Assembly: GCF_910591885.1 (NCBI RefSeq)
Contig: NW_025963552.1
Span: 1,860,001 to 1,924,000, forward strand
Source of the DNA: Bombus terrestris
Taxonomy: Eukaryota; Arthropoda; Insecta; Hymenoptera; Apidae
Length of the DNA stretch: 64,000 bases
Direction of reading: 5' to 3'
Below the pieces are notes generated by a model, which saw only the letters and a list, made by a program, of their open reading frames with translations, searched no databases and was not told the origin of the DNA. This document shows, piece by piece, positions 52,251-64,000 of this stretch (position 1 is its first letter; every line of letters begins with the position of its first letter). A program made the translations under genes and the position numbers.

Positions 52251-55200
52251 GCCTAACCTAAAACCAATCCATCTTGCGTTCATTATTCGATATGGTGGCG
52301 ACTTATTTCGAATTTGCGAACGTGTCGGATCGGATGTGAGGTTGGACTAAATTTTTACGAGCGAGCGGAGCGAGCGAGCAACGATCACAATTTGCAAGGT
52401 ATACATATACCTTATATTGCCTTGCATATATTTCGTGTTAGTACCTAATTTTATCAGCCACTTCGGACATCACATTGGACTGTAGTATGTGGAAATAGTA
52501 CTATTTATGTGAAACTATTCACAAACTGTAAACATTTGTCAGCAGGCAATAGGATAAAGACTTCCGGCTCCTCGGGCTGGTGCGAATGTTTCAATGTCCG
52601 TATGTGCCAAACCGTTGGATTGTGACACACCTTTACGCGTCTCTCGTTCGCTGCGCTCGCTCGAAAACTATAGCGTAACCTAAAACCAATCCATCTTGCG
52701 TTCATTATTCGATATGGTGGCGACTTATTTCGAATTTGCGAACGTGTCGGATCGGATGTGAGGTTGGACTAAATTTTTACGAGCGACCGGAGCGAGCGAG
52801 CAACGATCACAATTTGCAAGGTATACATATACCTTATATTGCCTTGCATATATTTCGTGTTAGTACATAATTTTGTCAGCCACTTCGGACATCACATTGG
52901 ACTGTAGTATGTGGAAATAGTACTATTTATGTGAAACTATTCACAAACTGTAAACATTTGTCAGCAGGCAATAGGATAAAGACTTCCGGCTCCTCGGGCT
53001 GGTGCGAATGTTTCAATGTCAGTATGTGCCAAACCGTTGGACTGTGACACACCTTTACGCGTCTCTCGCTCGCTGCGCTCGCTCGAAAACTATAGCCTAA
53101 CCTAAAACCAATCCATCTTGCGTTCATTATTCGATATGGTGGCGACTTATTTCGAATTTGCGAACGTGTCGGATCGGATGTGAGGTTGGACTAAATTTTT
53201 ACGAGCGAGCGGAGCGAGCGAGCAACGATCACAATTTGCAAGGTATACATATACCTTATATTGCCTTGCATATATTTCGTGTTAGTACCTAATTTTGTCA
53301 GCCACTTCGGACATCACATTGGACTGTAGTATGTGGAAATAGTACTATTTATGTGAAACTATTCACAAACTGTAAACATTTGTCAGCAGGCAATAGGATA
53401 AAGACTTCCGGCTCCTCGGGCTGGTGCGAATGTTTCAATGTCCGTATGTGCCAAACCGTTGGATTGTGACACACCTTTACGCGTCTCTCGTTCGCTGCGC
53501 TCGCTCGAAAACTATAGCCTAACCTAAAACCAATCCATCTTGCGTTCATTATTCGATATGGTGGCGACTTATTTCGAATTTGCGAACGTGTCGGATCGGA
53601 TGTGAGGTTGGACTAAATTTTTACGAGCGAGCGGAGCGAGCGAGCAACGATCACAATTTGCAAGGTATACATATACCTTATATTGCCTTGCATATATTTC
53701 GTGTTAGTACCTAATTTTGTCAGCCACTTCGGACATCTCATTGGACTGTAGTATGTGGAAATAGTACTATTTATGTGAAACTATTCACAAACTGTAAACA
53801 TTTGTCAGCAGGCAATAGGATAAAGACTTCCGGCTCCTCGGGCTGGTGCGAATGTTTCAATGTCCGTATGTGCCAAACCGTTGGATTGTGACACACCCTT
53901 ACGCGTCTCTCGTTCGCTGCGTTCGCTCGAAAACTATAGCCTAACCTAAAATCAATCCATCTTGCGTTCATTATTCGATATGGTGGCGACTTATTTCGAA
54001 TTTGCGAACGTGTCGGATCGGATGTGAGGTTGGACTAAATTTTTACGAGCGAGCGGAGCGAGCGAGCAACGATCACAATTTGCAAGGTATACATATACCT
54101 TATATTGCCTTGCATATATTTCGTGTTAGTACCTAATTTTGTCAGCCACTTCGGACATCACATTGGACTGTAGTATGTGGAAATAGTACTATTTATGTGA
54201 AACTATTCACAAACTGTAAACATTTGTCAGCAGGCAATAGGATAAAGACTTCCGGCTCCTCGGGCTGGTGCGAATGTTTCAATGTCCGTATGTGCCAAAC
54301 CGTTGGATTGTGACACACCTTTACGCGTCTCTCGTTCGCTGCGCTCGCTCGAAAACTATAGCGTAACCTAAAACCAATCCATCTTGCGTTCATTATTCGA
54401 TATGGTGGCGACATATTTCGAATTTGCGAACGTGTCGGATCGGATGTGAGGTTGGACTAAATTTTTACGAGCGAGCGGAGCGAGCGAGCAACGATCACAA
54501 TTTGCAAGGTATACATATACCATATATTGCCTTGCATATATTTCGTGTTAGTACCTAATTTTGTCAGCCACTTCGGACATCACATTGGACTGTAGTATGT
54601 GGAAATAGTACTATTTATGTGAAACTATTCACAAACTGTAAACATTTGTCAGCAGGCAATAGGATAAAGACTTCCGGCTCCTCGGGCTGGTGCGAATGTT
54701 TCAATGTCCGTATGTGCCAAACCGTTGGATTGTGACACACCTTTACGCGTCTCTCGTTCGCTGCGCTCGCTCGAAAACTATAGCCTAACCTAAAACCAAT
54801 CCATCTTGCGTTCATTATTCGATATGGTGGCGACTTATTTCGAATTTGCGAACGTGTCGGATCGGATGTGAGGTTGGACTAAATTTTTACGAGCGAGCGG
54901 AGCGAGCGAGCAACTATCACAATTTGCAAGGTATACATATACCTTATATTGCCTTGCATATATTTCGTGTTAGTACCTAATTTTGTCAGCCACTTCGGAC
55001 ATCACATTGGACTGTAGTATGTGGAAATAGTACTATTTATGTGAAACTATTCACAAACTGTAAACATTTGTCAGCAGGCAATAGGATAAAGACTTCCGGC
55101 TCCTCGGGCTGGTGCGAATGTTTCAATGTCCGTATGTGCCAAACCGTTGGATTGTGACACACCTTTACGCGTCTCTCGTTCGCTGCGCTCGCTCGAAAAC

Positions 55201-57052
55201 TATAGCGTAACCTAAAACCAATCCATCTTGCGTTCATTATCCGATATGGTGGCGACTTATTTCGAATTTGCGAACGTGTCGGATCGGATGTGAGGTTGGA
55301 CTAAATTTTTACGAGCGACCGGAGCGAGCGAGCAACGATCACAATTTGCAAGGTATACATATACCTTATATTGCCTTGCATATATTTCGTGTTAGTACCT
55401 AATTTTGTCAGCCACTTCGGACATCACACTGGACTGTAGTATGTGGAAATAGTACTATTTATGTGAAACTATTCACAAACTGTAAACATTTGTCAGCAGG
55501 CAATAGGATAAAGACTTCCGGCTACTCGGGCTGGTGCGAATGTTTCAATGTCAGTATGTGCCAAACCGTTGGACTGTGACACACCTTTACGCGTCTCTCG
55601 CTCGCTGCGCTCGCTCGAAAACTATAGCCTAACCTAAAACCAATCCATCTTGCGTTCATTATTCGATATGGTGGCGACTTATTTCGAATTTGCGAACGTG
55701 TCGGATCGGATGTGAGGTTGGACTAAATTTTTACGAGCGAGCGGAGCGAGCGAGCAACGATCACAATTTGCAAGGTATACATATACCTTATATTGCCTTG
55801 CATATATTTCGTGTTAGTACCTAATTTTGTCAGCCACTTCGGACATCACATTGGACTGTAGTATGTGGAAATAGTACTATTTATGTGAAACTATTCACAA
55901 ACTGTAAACATTTGTCAGCAGGCAATAGGATAAAGACTTCCGGCTCCTCGGGCTGGTGCGAATGTTTCAATGTCCGTATGTGCCAAACCGTTGGATTGTG
56001 ACACACCTTTACGCGTCTCTCGTTCGCTGCGCTCGCTCGAAAACTATAGCCTAACCTAAAACCAATCCATCTTGCGTTCATTATTCGATATGGTGGCGAC
56101 TTATTTCGAATTTGCGAACGTGTCGGATCGGATGTGAGGTTGGACTAAATTTTTACGAGCGAGCGGAGCGAGCGAGCAACGATCACAATTTGCAAGGTAT
56201 ACATATACCTTATATTGCCTTGCATATATTTCGTGTTAGTACCTAATTTTGTCAGCCACTTCGGACATCTCATTGGACTGTAGTATGTGGAAATAGTACT
56301 ATTTATGTGAAACTATTCACAAACTGTAAACATTTGTCAGCAGGCAATAGGATAAAGACTTCCGGCTCCTCGGGCTGGTGCGAATGTTTCAATGTCCGTA
56401 TGTGCCAAACCGTTGGATTGTGACACACCTTTACGCGTCTCTCGTTCGCTGCGTTCGCTCGAAAACTATAGCCTAACCTAAAATCAATCCATCTTGCGTT
56501 CATTATTCGATATGGTGGCGACTTATTTCGAATTTGCGAACGTGTCGGATCGGATGTGAGGTTGGACTAAATTTTTACGAGCGAGCGGAGCGAGCGAGCA
56601 ACGATCACAATTTGCAAGGTATACATATACCTTATATTGCCTTGCATATATTTCGTGTTAGTACCTAATTTTGTCAGCCACTTCGGACATCACATTGGAC
56701 TGTAGTATGTGGAAATAGTACTATTTATGTGAAACTATTCACAAACTGTAAACATTTGTCAGCAGGCAATAGGATAAAGACTTCCGGCTCCTCGGGCTGG
56801 TGCGAATGTTTCAATGTCCGTATGTGCCAAACCGTTGGATTGTGACACACCTTTACGCGTCTCTCGTTCGCTGCGCTCGCTCGAAAACTATAGCGTAACC
56901 TAAAACCAATCCATCTTGCGTTCATTATTCGATATGGTGGCGACATATTTCGAATTTGCGAACGTGTCGGATCGGATGTGAGGTTGGACTAAATTTTTAC
57001 GAGCGAGCGGAGCGAGCGAGCAACGATCACAATTTGCAAGGTATACATATAC
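51880..57052. repeat. 6-monomer (2,532-bp) duplication of 422-bp units only
   Basis: Positions of about 51880-54520 match about 54412-57052 at an offset of exactly 2,532 bp (six 422-bp units). Shared rare markers are TATACCATAT (51989, 54521), GGACATCTCATTGG (53731, 56263), the GCGACCGG arm (52787, 55319) and GGCGACATATT at the ends. Units are 52083, 52505, 52927, 53349, 53771 and 54193 against 54615, 55037, 55459, 55881, 56303 and 56725. Private changes exist in each copy, for example GCAACTATC at about 54911, GGCTACTCGG at about 55521 and GTACATAATT at 52863. Confidence 0.88.
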
Positions 57053-58320
57053 CTTATATTGCCTTGCATATATTTCGTGTTAGTACCTAATTTTGTCAGC
57101 CACTTCGGACATCACATTGGACTGTAGTAAGTGGAAATAGTACTATTTATGTGAAACTATTCACAAACTGTAAACATTTGTCAGCAGGCAATAGGATAAA
57201 GACTTCCGGCTCCTCGGGCTGGTGCGAATGTTTCAATGTCAGTATGTGCCAAACCGTTGGACTGTGACACACCTTTACGCGTCGCTCGCTCGCTGCGCTC
57301 GCTCGAAAACTATAGCGTAACCTAAAACCAATCCATCTTGCGTTCATTATTCGATATGGTGGCGACTTATTTCGAATTTGCGAACGTGTCGGATCGGATG
57401 TGAGGTTGGACTAAATTTTTACGAGCGAGAGGAGCGAGCGAGCAACTATCACAATTTGCAAGGTATACATATACCTTGCAATATGCATATATATCGTGTT
57501 AGTACCTAATTTTGTCAGCCACTTCGGACATCACATTGCACTGTAGTATGTCGAAATAGAACTATTTATGCGAAACTATTCACAAACTGTAAACATTTGT
57601 CAGCAGGCTATAGGATAAAGACTTCCGGCTCCTCGGGCTGGTGCGAATGTTTCAATGTCAGTATGTGCCAAACCGTTGGACTGTGACACACCTTTACGCG
57701 TCTCTCGCTCGCTGCGCTCGCTCGAAAACTATAGCGTAACCTAAAACCAATCCATCTTGCGTTCATTATTCGATATGGTGGCGACTTATTTCGAATTTGC
57801 GAACGTGTCGGATCGGATGTGAGGTTGGACTAAATTTTTACGAGCGAGCGGAGCGAGCGAGCATCGATCACAATATGCAAGGTATACATATACCTTGCAA
57901 TATGCATATATATCGTGTTAGTACCTAATTTCGTCAGCCACTTCGGACATCACATTGCCCTGTAGTATGTGGAAATAGTACTATTTATGTGAAACTATTC
58001 ACAAACTGTAAACATTTGTCAGCAGGCAATAGGATAAATACTTCCGGCTCCTCTGGCTGGTGAGAATGTTTCAATGTCCGTATGTGCCAAACCGTTAGAT
58101 TGTGATACACCTTCACGCGTCTCTCGCTCGCTGCGCTCGCTCGAAAACTATAGCCTAACCTAAAACCAATCCCTCTTGCGTTAGTCATTCGATATGAAGG
58201 CGACTTATTTCGAATTTGCGAACGTGTCGGATCGGATGTGAGGTTGGACTAAATTTTTACGAGCGAGCGGTGCGAGCGAGCAACGATCACAATTTGCAAG
58301 GTATACATATATCTTGCAAT
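57053..58320. repeat. Connecting section matching 34320-36000 minus one monomer
   Basis: Units 57147 and 57566 match 34414 and 34833 at an offset of 22,733 bp, sharing GTAGTAAGTGG and the GCGAGAGG arm. Unit 57985 then matches 35671 at 22,314 bp. The 419-bp difference is exactly one monomer, unit 35252 being absent here. The section ends in a recombinant region near 58268-58320, where a GCGGTGCGAGC arm is followed by GCAACGATCACAATTTGC and no longer by its usual GCATCGATCACAATATGC. Confidence 0.82.
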
Positions 58321-61306
58321 ATGCATATATATCGTGTTAGTACCTAATTTCGTCAGCCACTTCGGACATCACATTGCCCTGTAGTATGTGGAAATAGTAC
58401 TATTTATGTGAAACTATTCACAAACTGTAAACATTTGTCAGCAGGCAATATGATAAAGACATCCGGCTCCTCGGCCTGGTGCGAATGTTTCAATGTCAGT
58501 ATGTGCCAAACCGTTGGATTGTGACACACCTTTACGCGTCTCTCGCTCGCTGCGCTCGCTCGAAAGCTGTAGCCTAACCTCAAACTAATCCATCTTGCGT
58601 TCATTATTCGATATGGTGGCGACTTATTTCGAATTTGCGAATGTGTCGGATCGGATGTGAGGTTGGACTAAATTTTTACGAGCGAGCGGAGCGAGCGAGC
58701 AACGATCACAATTTGCAAGGTATACATATACCTTATATTGCCTTGCATATATTTCGTGTTAGTACCTAATTTTGTCAGCCACTTCGGACATCACATTGGA
58801 CTGTAGTATGTGGAAATAGTACTATTTATGTGAAACTATTCACAAACTGTAAACATTTGTCAGCAGGCAATAGGATAAAGACTTCCGGCTCCTCGGGCTG
58901 GTGCGAATGTTTCAATGTCCGTATGTGCCAAACCGTTGGATTGTGACACACCTTTACGCGTCTCTCGTTCGCTGCGCTCGCTCGAAAACTATAGCCTAAC
59001 CTAAAACCAATCCATCTTGCGTTCATTATTCGATATGGTGGCGACTTATTTCAAATTTGCGAACGTGTCGGATCGGATGTGAGGTTGGACTAAATTTTTA
59101 CGAGCGAGCGGAGCGAGCGAGCAACGATCACAATTTGCAAGGTATACATATACCTTATATTGCCTTGCATATATTTCGTGTTAGTACCTAATTTTGTCAG
59201 CCACTTCGGACATCACATTGGACTGTAGTATGTGGAAATAGTACTATTTATGTGAAACTATTCACAAACTGTAAACATTTGTCAGCAGGCAATAGGATAA
59301 AGACTTCCGGCTCCTCGGGCTGGTGCGAATGTTTCAATGTCCGTATGTGCCAAACCGTTGGATTGTGACACACCTTTACGCGTCTCTCGTTCGCTGCGCT
59401 CGCTCGAAAACTATAGCGTAACCTAAAACCAATCCATCTTGCGTTCATTATTCGATATGGTGGCGACTTATTTCGAATTTGCGAACGTGTCGGATCGGAT
59501 GTGAGGTTGGACTAAATTTTTACGAGCGACCGGAGCGAGCGAGCAACGATCACAATTTGCAAGGTATACATATACCTTATATTGCCTTGCATATATTTCG
59601 TGTTAGTACCTAATTTTGTCAGCCACTTCGGACATCACATTGGACTGTAGTATGTGGAAATAGTACTATTTATGTGAAACTATTCACAAACTGTAAACAT
59701 TTGTCAGCAGGCAATAGGATAAAGACTTCCGGCTCCTCGGGCTGGTGCGAATGTTTCAATGTCAGTATGTGCCAAACCGTTGGACTGTGACACACCTTTA
59801 CGCGTCTCTCGCTCGCTGCGCTCGCTCGAAAACTATAGCGTAACCTAAAACCAATCCATCTTGCGTTCATTATTCGATATGGTGGCGACTTATTTCGAAT
59901 TTGCGAACGCGTCGGATCGGATGTGAGGTTGGACTAAATTTTTACGAGCGAGCGGAGCGAGCGAGCAACGATCACAATTTGCAAGGTATACATATACCTT
60001 GCAATATGCATATATATCGTGTTAGTACCTAATTTTGTTAGCCACTTCGGACATCACATTGGACTGTAGTATGTGGAAATAGTACTATTTATGTGAAACT
60101 ATTCACAAACTGTAAACATTTGTCAGCAGGCAATAGGATAAATACTTCCGGCTCCTCTGGCTGGTGCGAATGTTTCAATGTCCGTATGTGCCAAACCGTT
60201 GGATTGTGATACACCTTCACGCGTCTCTCGCTCGCTGCGCTCGCTCGAAAACTATAGCCTAACCTAAAACCAATCCCTCTTGCGTTAGTCATTCGATATG
60301 AAGGCGACTTATTTCGAATTTGCGAACGTGTCGGATCGGATGTGAGGTTGGACTAAATTTTTACGAGCGAGCGGAGCGAGCGAGCAACGATCACAATTTG
60401 CAAGGTATACATATACCTTGCAATATGCATATATATCGTGTTAGTACCTAATTTTGTCAGCCACTTCGAACATCACATTGCACTGTAGTATGTCGAAATA
60501 GTACTATTTATGTGAAACTATTCACAAACTGTAAACATTTGTCAGCAGGCTATAGGATAAAGACTTCCGGCTCCTCGGGCTGGTGCGAATGTTTCAATGT
60601 CAGTATGTGCCAAACCGTTGGATTGTGACACACCTTTACGCGTCTCTCGCTCGCTGCGCTCGCTCGAAAACTATAGCGTAACCTAAAACCAATCCATCTT
60701 GCGTTCATTATTCGATATGGTGGCGACTTATTTCGAATTTGCGAACGTGTCGGATCGGATGTGAGGATGGACTAAATTTTTACGAGCGAGCGGTGCGAGC
60801 GAGCATCGATCACAATATGCAAGGTATACATATACCTTGCAATATGCATATATATCGTGTTAGTACCTAATTTCGTCAGCCACTTCGGACATCACATTGC
60901 CCTGTAGTATGTGGAAATAGTACTATTTATGTGAAACTATTCACAAACTGTAAACATTTGTCAGCAGGCAATATGATAAAGACATCCGGCTCCTCGGGCT
61001 GGTGCGAATGTTTCAATGTCAGTATGTGCCAAACCGGTGGATTGTGACACACCTTTACGCGTCTCTCGCTCGCTGCGCTCGCTCGAAAGCTGTAGCCTAA
61101 CCTAAAACCAATCCATCTTGCGTTCATTATTCGATATGGTGGCGACTTATTTCGAATTTGCGAACGTGTCGGATCGGATGTGAGGTTGGACTAAATTTTT
61201 ACGAGCGAGCGGAGCGAGCGAGCAACGATCACAATTTGCAAGGTATACATATACCTTATATTGCCTTGCATATATTTCGTGTTAGTACCTAATTTTGTCA
61301 GCCACT
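58321..61306. repeat. Dispersed duplicate block, copy 2 (2,986 bp)
   Basis: This is the partner of 41070-44055 at an offset of 17,251 bp. Differences are few: for example TTTGTGAACG at 41385 against TTTGCGAATG at 58636, GCGAACGCGTCGG at about 59905, and CATATACC at about 60828 where copy 1 has CACATACC. The right limit is CTTCGAAC at 61306 against CTTCGGAC at 44055. Confidence 0.88.
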
Positions 61307-62149
61307 TCGAACATCACATTGCACTGTAGTATGTCGAAATAGTACTATTTATGTGAAACTATTCACAAACTGTAAACATTTGTCAGCAGGCTATAGGATA
61401 AAGACTTCCGGCTCCTCGGGCTGGTGCGAATGTTTCAATGTCAGTATGTGCCAAACCGTTGGATTGTGACACACCTTTACGCGTCTCTCGCTCGCTGCGC
61501 TCGCTCGAAAGCTGTAGCCTAACCTAAAACCAATCCATCTTGCGTTCATTATTCGAGATGGTGGCGACTTATTTCGAATTTGCGAACGTGTCGGATCGGA
61601 TGTGAGGATGGACTAAATTTTTACGAGCGAGCGGTGCGAGCGAGCATCGATCACAATATGCAAGGTATACATATACCTTGCAATATGCATATATATCGTG
61701 TTAGTACCTAATTTCGTCAGCCACTTCGGACATCACATTGCCCTGTAGTATGTGGAAATAGTACTATTTATGTGAAACTATTCACAAACTGTAAACATTT
61801 GTCAGCAGGCAATATGATAAAGACATCCGGCTCCTCGGGCTGGTGCGAATGTTTCAATGTCAGTATGTGCCAAACCGGTGGATTGTGACACACCTTTACG
61901 CGTCTCTCGCTCGCTGCGCTCGCTCGAAAGCTGTAGCCTAACCTAAAACCAATCCATCTTGCGTTCATTATTCGATATGGTGGCGACTTATTTCGAATTT
62001 GCGAACGTGTCGGATCGGATGTGAGGTTGGACTAAATTTTTACGAGCGAGCGGAGCGAGCGAGCAACGATCACAATTTGCAAGGTATACATATACCTTAT
62101 ATTGCCTTGCATATATTTCGTGTTAGTACCTAATTTTGTCAACCACTTC
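60465..62149. repeat. 2-monomer (841-bp) tandem duplication with a converted patch
   Basis: CTTCGAACATC recurs at 60466 and 61307, TGAGGATGG at 60763 and 61604, and AACCGGTGG at 61034 and 61875, all at 841 bp. Inside the second copy, near 61509-61530, the sequence is AAAGCTGTAGCCTAACC where the first copy has AAAACTATAGCGTAACC. A short stretch therefore seems to have been replaced from another monomer class. Confidence 0.83.
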
Positions 62150-64000
62150 GGACATCACATTGGACTGTAGTATGTGGAAATAGTACTATTTATGTGAAAC
62201 TATTCACAAACTGTAAACATTTGTCAGCAGGCAATAGGATAAAGACTTCCGGCTCCTCGGGCTGGTGCGAATGTTTCAATGTCCGTATGTGCCAAGCCGT
62301 TGGATTGTGACACACCTTTACGCGTCTCTCGTTCGCTGCGCTCGCTCGAAAACTATAGCCTAACCTAAAACCAATCCATCTTGCGTTCATTATTCGATAT
62401 GGTGGCGACTTATTTCGAATTTGCGAACGTGTCGGATCGGATGTGAGGTTGGACTAAATTTTTACGAGCGAGCGGAGCGAGCGAGCAACGATCACAATTT
62501 GCAAGGTATACATATACCATATATTGCCTTGCATATATTTCGTGTTAGTACCTAATTTTGTCAGCCACCTCGGACATCACATTGGACTGTAGTATGTGGA
62601 AATAGTACTATTTATGTGAAACTATTCACAAACTGTAAACATTTGTCAGCAGGCAATAGGATAAAGACTTCCGGCTCCTCGGGCTGGTGCGAATGTTTCA
62701 ATGTCCGTATGTGCCAAACCGTGGGATTGTGACACACCTTTACGCGTCTCTCGTTCGCTGCGCTCGCTCGAAAACTATAGCGTAACCTAAAACCAATCCA
62801 TCTTGCGTTCATTATTCGATATGGTGGCGACTTATTTCGAATTTGCGAACGTGTCGGATCGGATGTGAGGTTGGACTAAATTTTTACGAGCGAGCGGAGC
62901 GAGCGAGCAACGATCACAATTTGCAAGGTATACATATACCTTGCAATATGCATATATATCGTGTTAGTACCTAATTTTGTTAGCCACTTCGGACATCACA
63001 TTGGACTGTAGTATGTGGAAATAGTACTATTTATGTGAAACTACTCACAAACTGTAAACATTTGTCAGCAGGCAATAGGATAAATACTTCCGGCTCCTCT
63101 GGCTGGTGCGAATGTTTCAATGTCCGTATGTGCCAAACCGTTGGATTGTGACACACCTTTACGCGTCTCTCGTTCGCTGCGCTCGCTCGAAAACTATAGC
63201 GTAACCTAAAACCAATCCATCTTGCGTTCATTATTCGATATGGTGGCGACTTATTTCGAATTTGCGAACGTGTCGGATCGGATGTGAGGTTGGACTAAAT
63301 TTTTACGAGCGAGCGGAGCGAGCGTGCAACGATCACAATTTGCAAGGTATACATATACCTTGCAATATGCATATATATCGTGTTAGTACCTAATTTTGTC
63401 AGCCACTTCGGACATCACATTGCACTGTAGTATGTGGAAATAGTACTATTTATGTGAAACTATTCACAAACTGTAAACATTTGTCAGTAGGCAATAGGAT
63501 CAAGACTTCCGGCTCCTCGGGCTGGTGCGAATGTTTCAATGTCCGTATGTGCCAAACCGTTGGATTGTGACACACCTTTACGCGTCTCTCGTTCGCTGCG
63601 CTCGCTCGAAAACTATAGCGTAACCTAAAACCAATCCATCTTGCGTTCATTATTCGATATGGTGGCGACTTATTTCGAATTTGCGAACGTGTCGGATCGG
63701 ATGTGAGGTTGGACTAAATTTTTACGAGCGAGCGGAGCGAGCGAGCTACGATCACAATTTGCAAGGTATACATATACCTTGCAATATGCATATATATCGT
63801 GTTAGTACCTAATTTTGTCAGCCACTTCGGACATCACAATGCCCTGTAGTATGTGGAAATAGTACTATTTATGTGAAACTATTCCCAAACTGTAAACATT
63901 TGTCAGCAGGCAATATGATAAAGACATCCGGCTCCTCGGGCTGGTGCGAATGTTTCAATGTCAGTATGTGCCAAACCGTTGGATTGTGACACACCTTTAC
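62140..64000. repeat. Right section with raised density of private substitutions
   Basis: Units start at 62190, 62612, 63031, 63450 and 63869 (partial). Changes seen rarely or nowhere else in the window cluster here: GTCAACCAC (62139), GCCAAGCCG (62291), CCACCTCGG (62566), CGTGGGATTG (62721), CTACTCAC (63042), GCGTGCAAC (63323), GTCAGTAGG (63484), GGATCAAGAC (63498), GCGAGCTACG (63742), CACAATGCC (63835) and ATTCCCAAAC (63881). Unit 63031 also combines the CTCTGGCTGG left half of one class with the CGTTCGCTGCG right half of another. Confidence 0.8.

Larger units (their letters stand above)
1..64000. repeat. Tandem satellite DNA array, 419/422-bp monomer, whole window
   Basis: The same sequence recurs head-to-tail from the first base to the last, with no interruption and no inversion. 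Using the conserved TTATGTGAAAC as the phase mark, monomers begin at 376, 798, 1220, 1639 and so on to 63869. This gives 151 complete units over 63,493 bp. The length sum resolves exactly as 82 units of 419 bp and 69 of 422 bp, plus two 8-bp insertions (38221, 39073) and one 1-bp insertion (about 40842). Copies differ mainly at a limited set of shared diagnostic sites, the pattern left by unequal crossing-over and gene conversion. No coding, tRNA, rRNA or mobile-element signature interrupts it. Such an array with higher-order repeats is typical of eukaryotic heterochromatin; the species and family are not recognised. Confidence 0.98.

Noticed and set aside
376..63650. Gene family of about 115 small minus-strand proteins
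   Set aside because: Stop codons are fixed in several amplified monomer classes, most differences change amino acids, and the frames exist only because the DNA unit is repeated.
1..64000. CRISPR array or other repeat-spacer system
   Set aside because: The full 420-bp unit repeats without unique spacers, and no associated genes are present.

Overview
The whole window is one uninterrupted tandem satellite array. I see no gene, RNA gene, transposon, CRISPR array or unique sequence from base 1 to base 64,000. Between positions 376 and 63,868 there are 151 complete monomers, with a partial monomer at each end. They are head-to-tail in one orientation with a mean length of 420.5 bp. A hand count of one monomer (33570-33991) gives about 43% GC. 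A megabase-style satellite with higher-order repeat (HOR) structure points to a eukaryotic chromosome, such as centromeric, pericentromeric or other heterochromatin. The sequence does not identify the species. I do not recognise the family.

Monomers come in two length classes: 419 bp (82 copies) and 422 bp (69 copies). They differ by a block replacement at one AT-rich site. The only other lengths come from an 8-bp insertion in two monomers and a single extra G in one. Each monomer carries a large imperfect palindrome of about 250 bp centred on a short GGTGGCGACT loop. Its GC-rich middle stem is formed by two near-complementary arms built from the 9-mer GAGCGAGCG. A 14-bp perfect palindrome and an 18-26-bp near-perfect palindrome are also present.

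Layout: 1-8950 is dominated by 419-bp monomers. 8951-18381 is two copies of an 11-monomer, 4,624-bp HOR. 18382-27851 is a mixed section with trimer and pentamer duplications. 27852-36601 holds two partial copies of a 13-monomer, 5,465-bp HOR. 36602-41069 contains the 8-bp-insertion pair. 41070-44055 is repeated at 58321-61306, an offset of 17,251 bp. 43050-50728 is a nested 4,621-bp/1,679-bp duplication. 49292-52250 is a 1,260-bp trimer duplication. 51880-57052 is a 2,532-bp hexamer duplication made only of 422-bp monomers. 60465-62149 is an 841-bp dimer duplication. From about 62,140 to the end private substitutions become denser, possibly because the array edge is near.

Short open frames recur on the minus strand (66-73 codons) and, in a few copies, on the plus strand (102 codons). 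They are products of the repeat rather than genes: about a quarter of monomers carry fixed stop codons in the minus frame, and the plus frame needs a TTG start. The likely function, if any, is structural (heterochromatin or centromere) or at the level of a non-coding hairpin transcript. Both are inferences.
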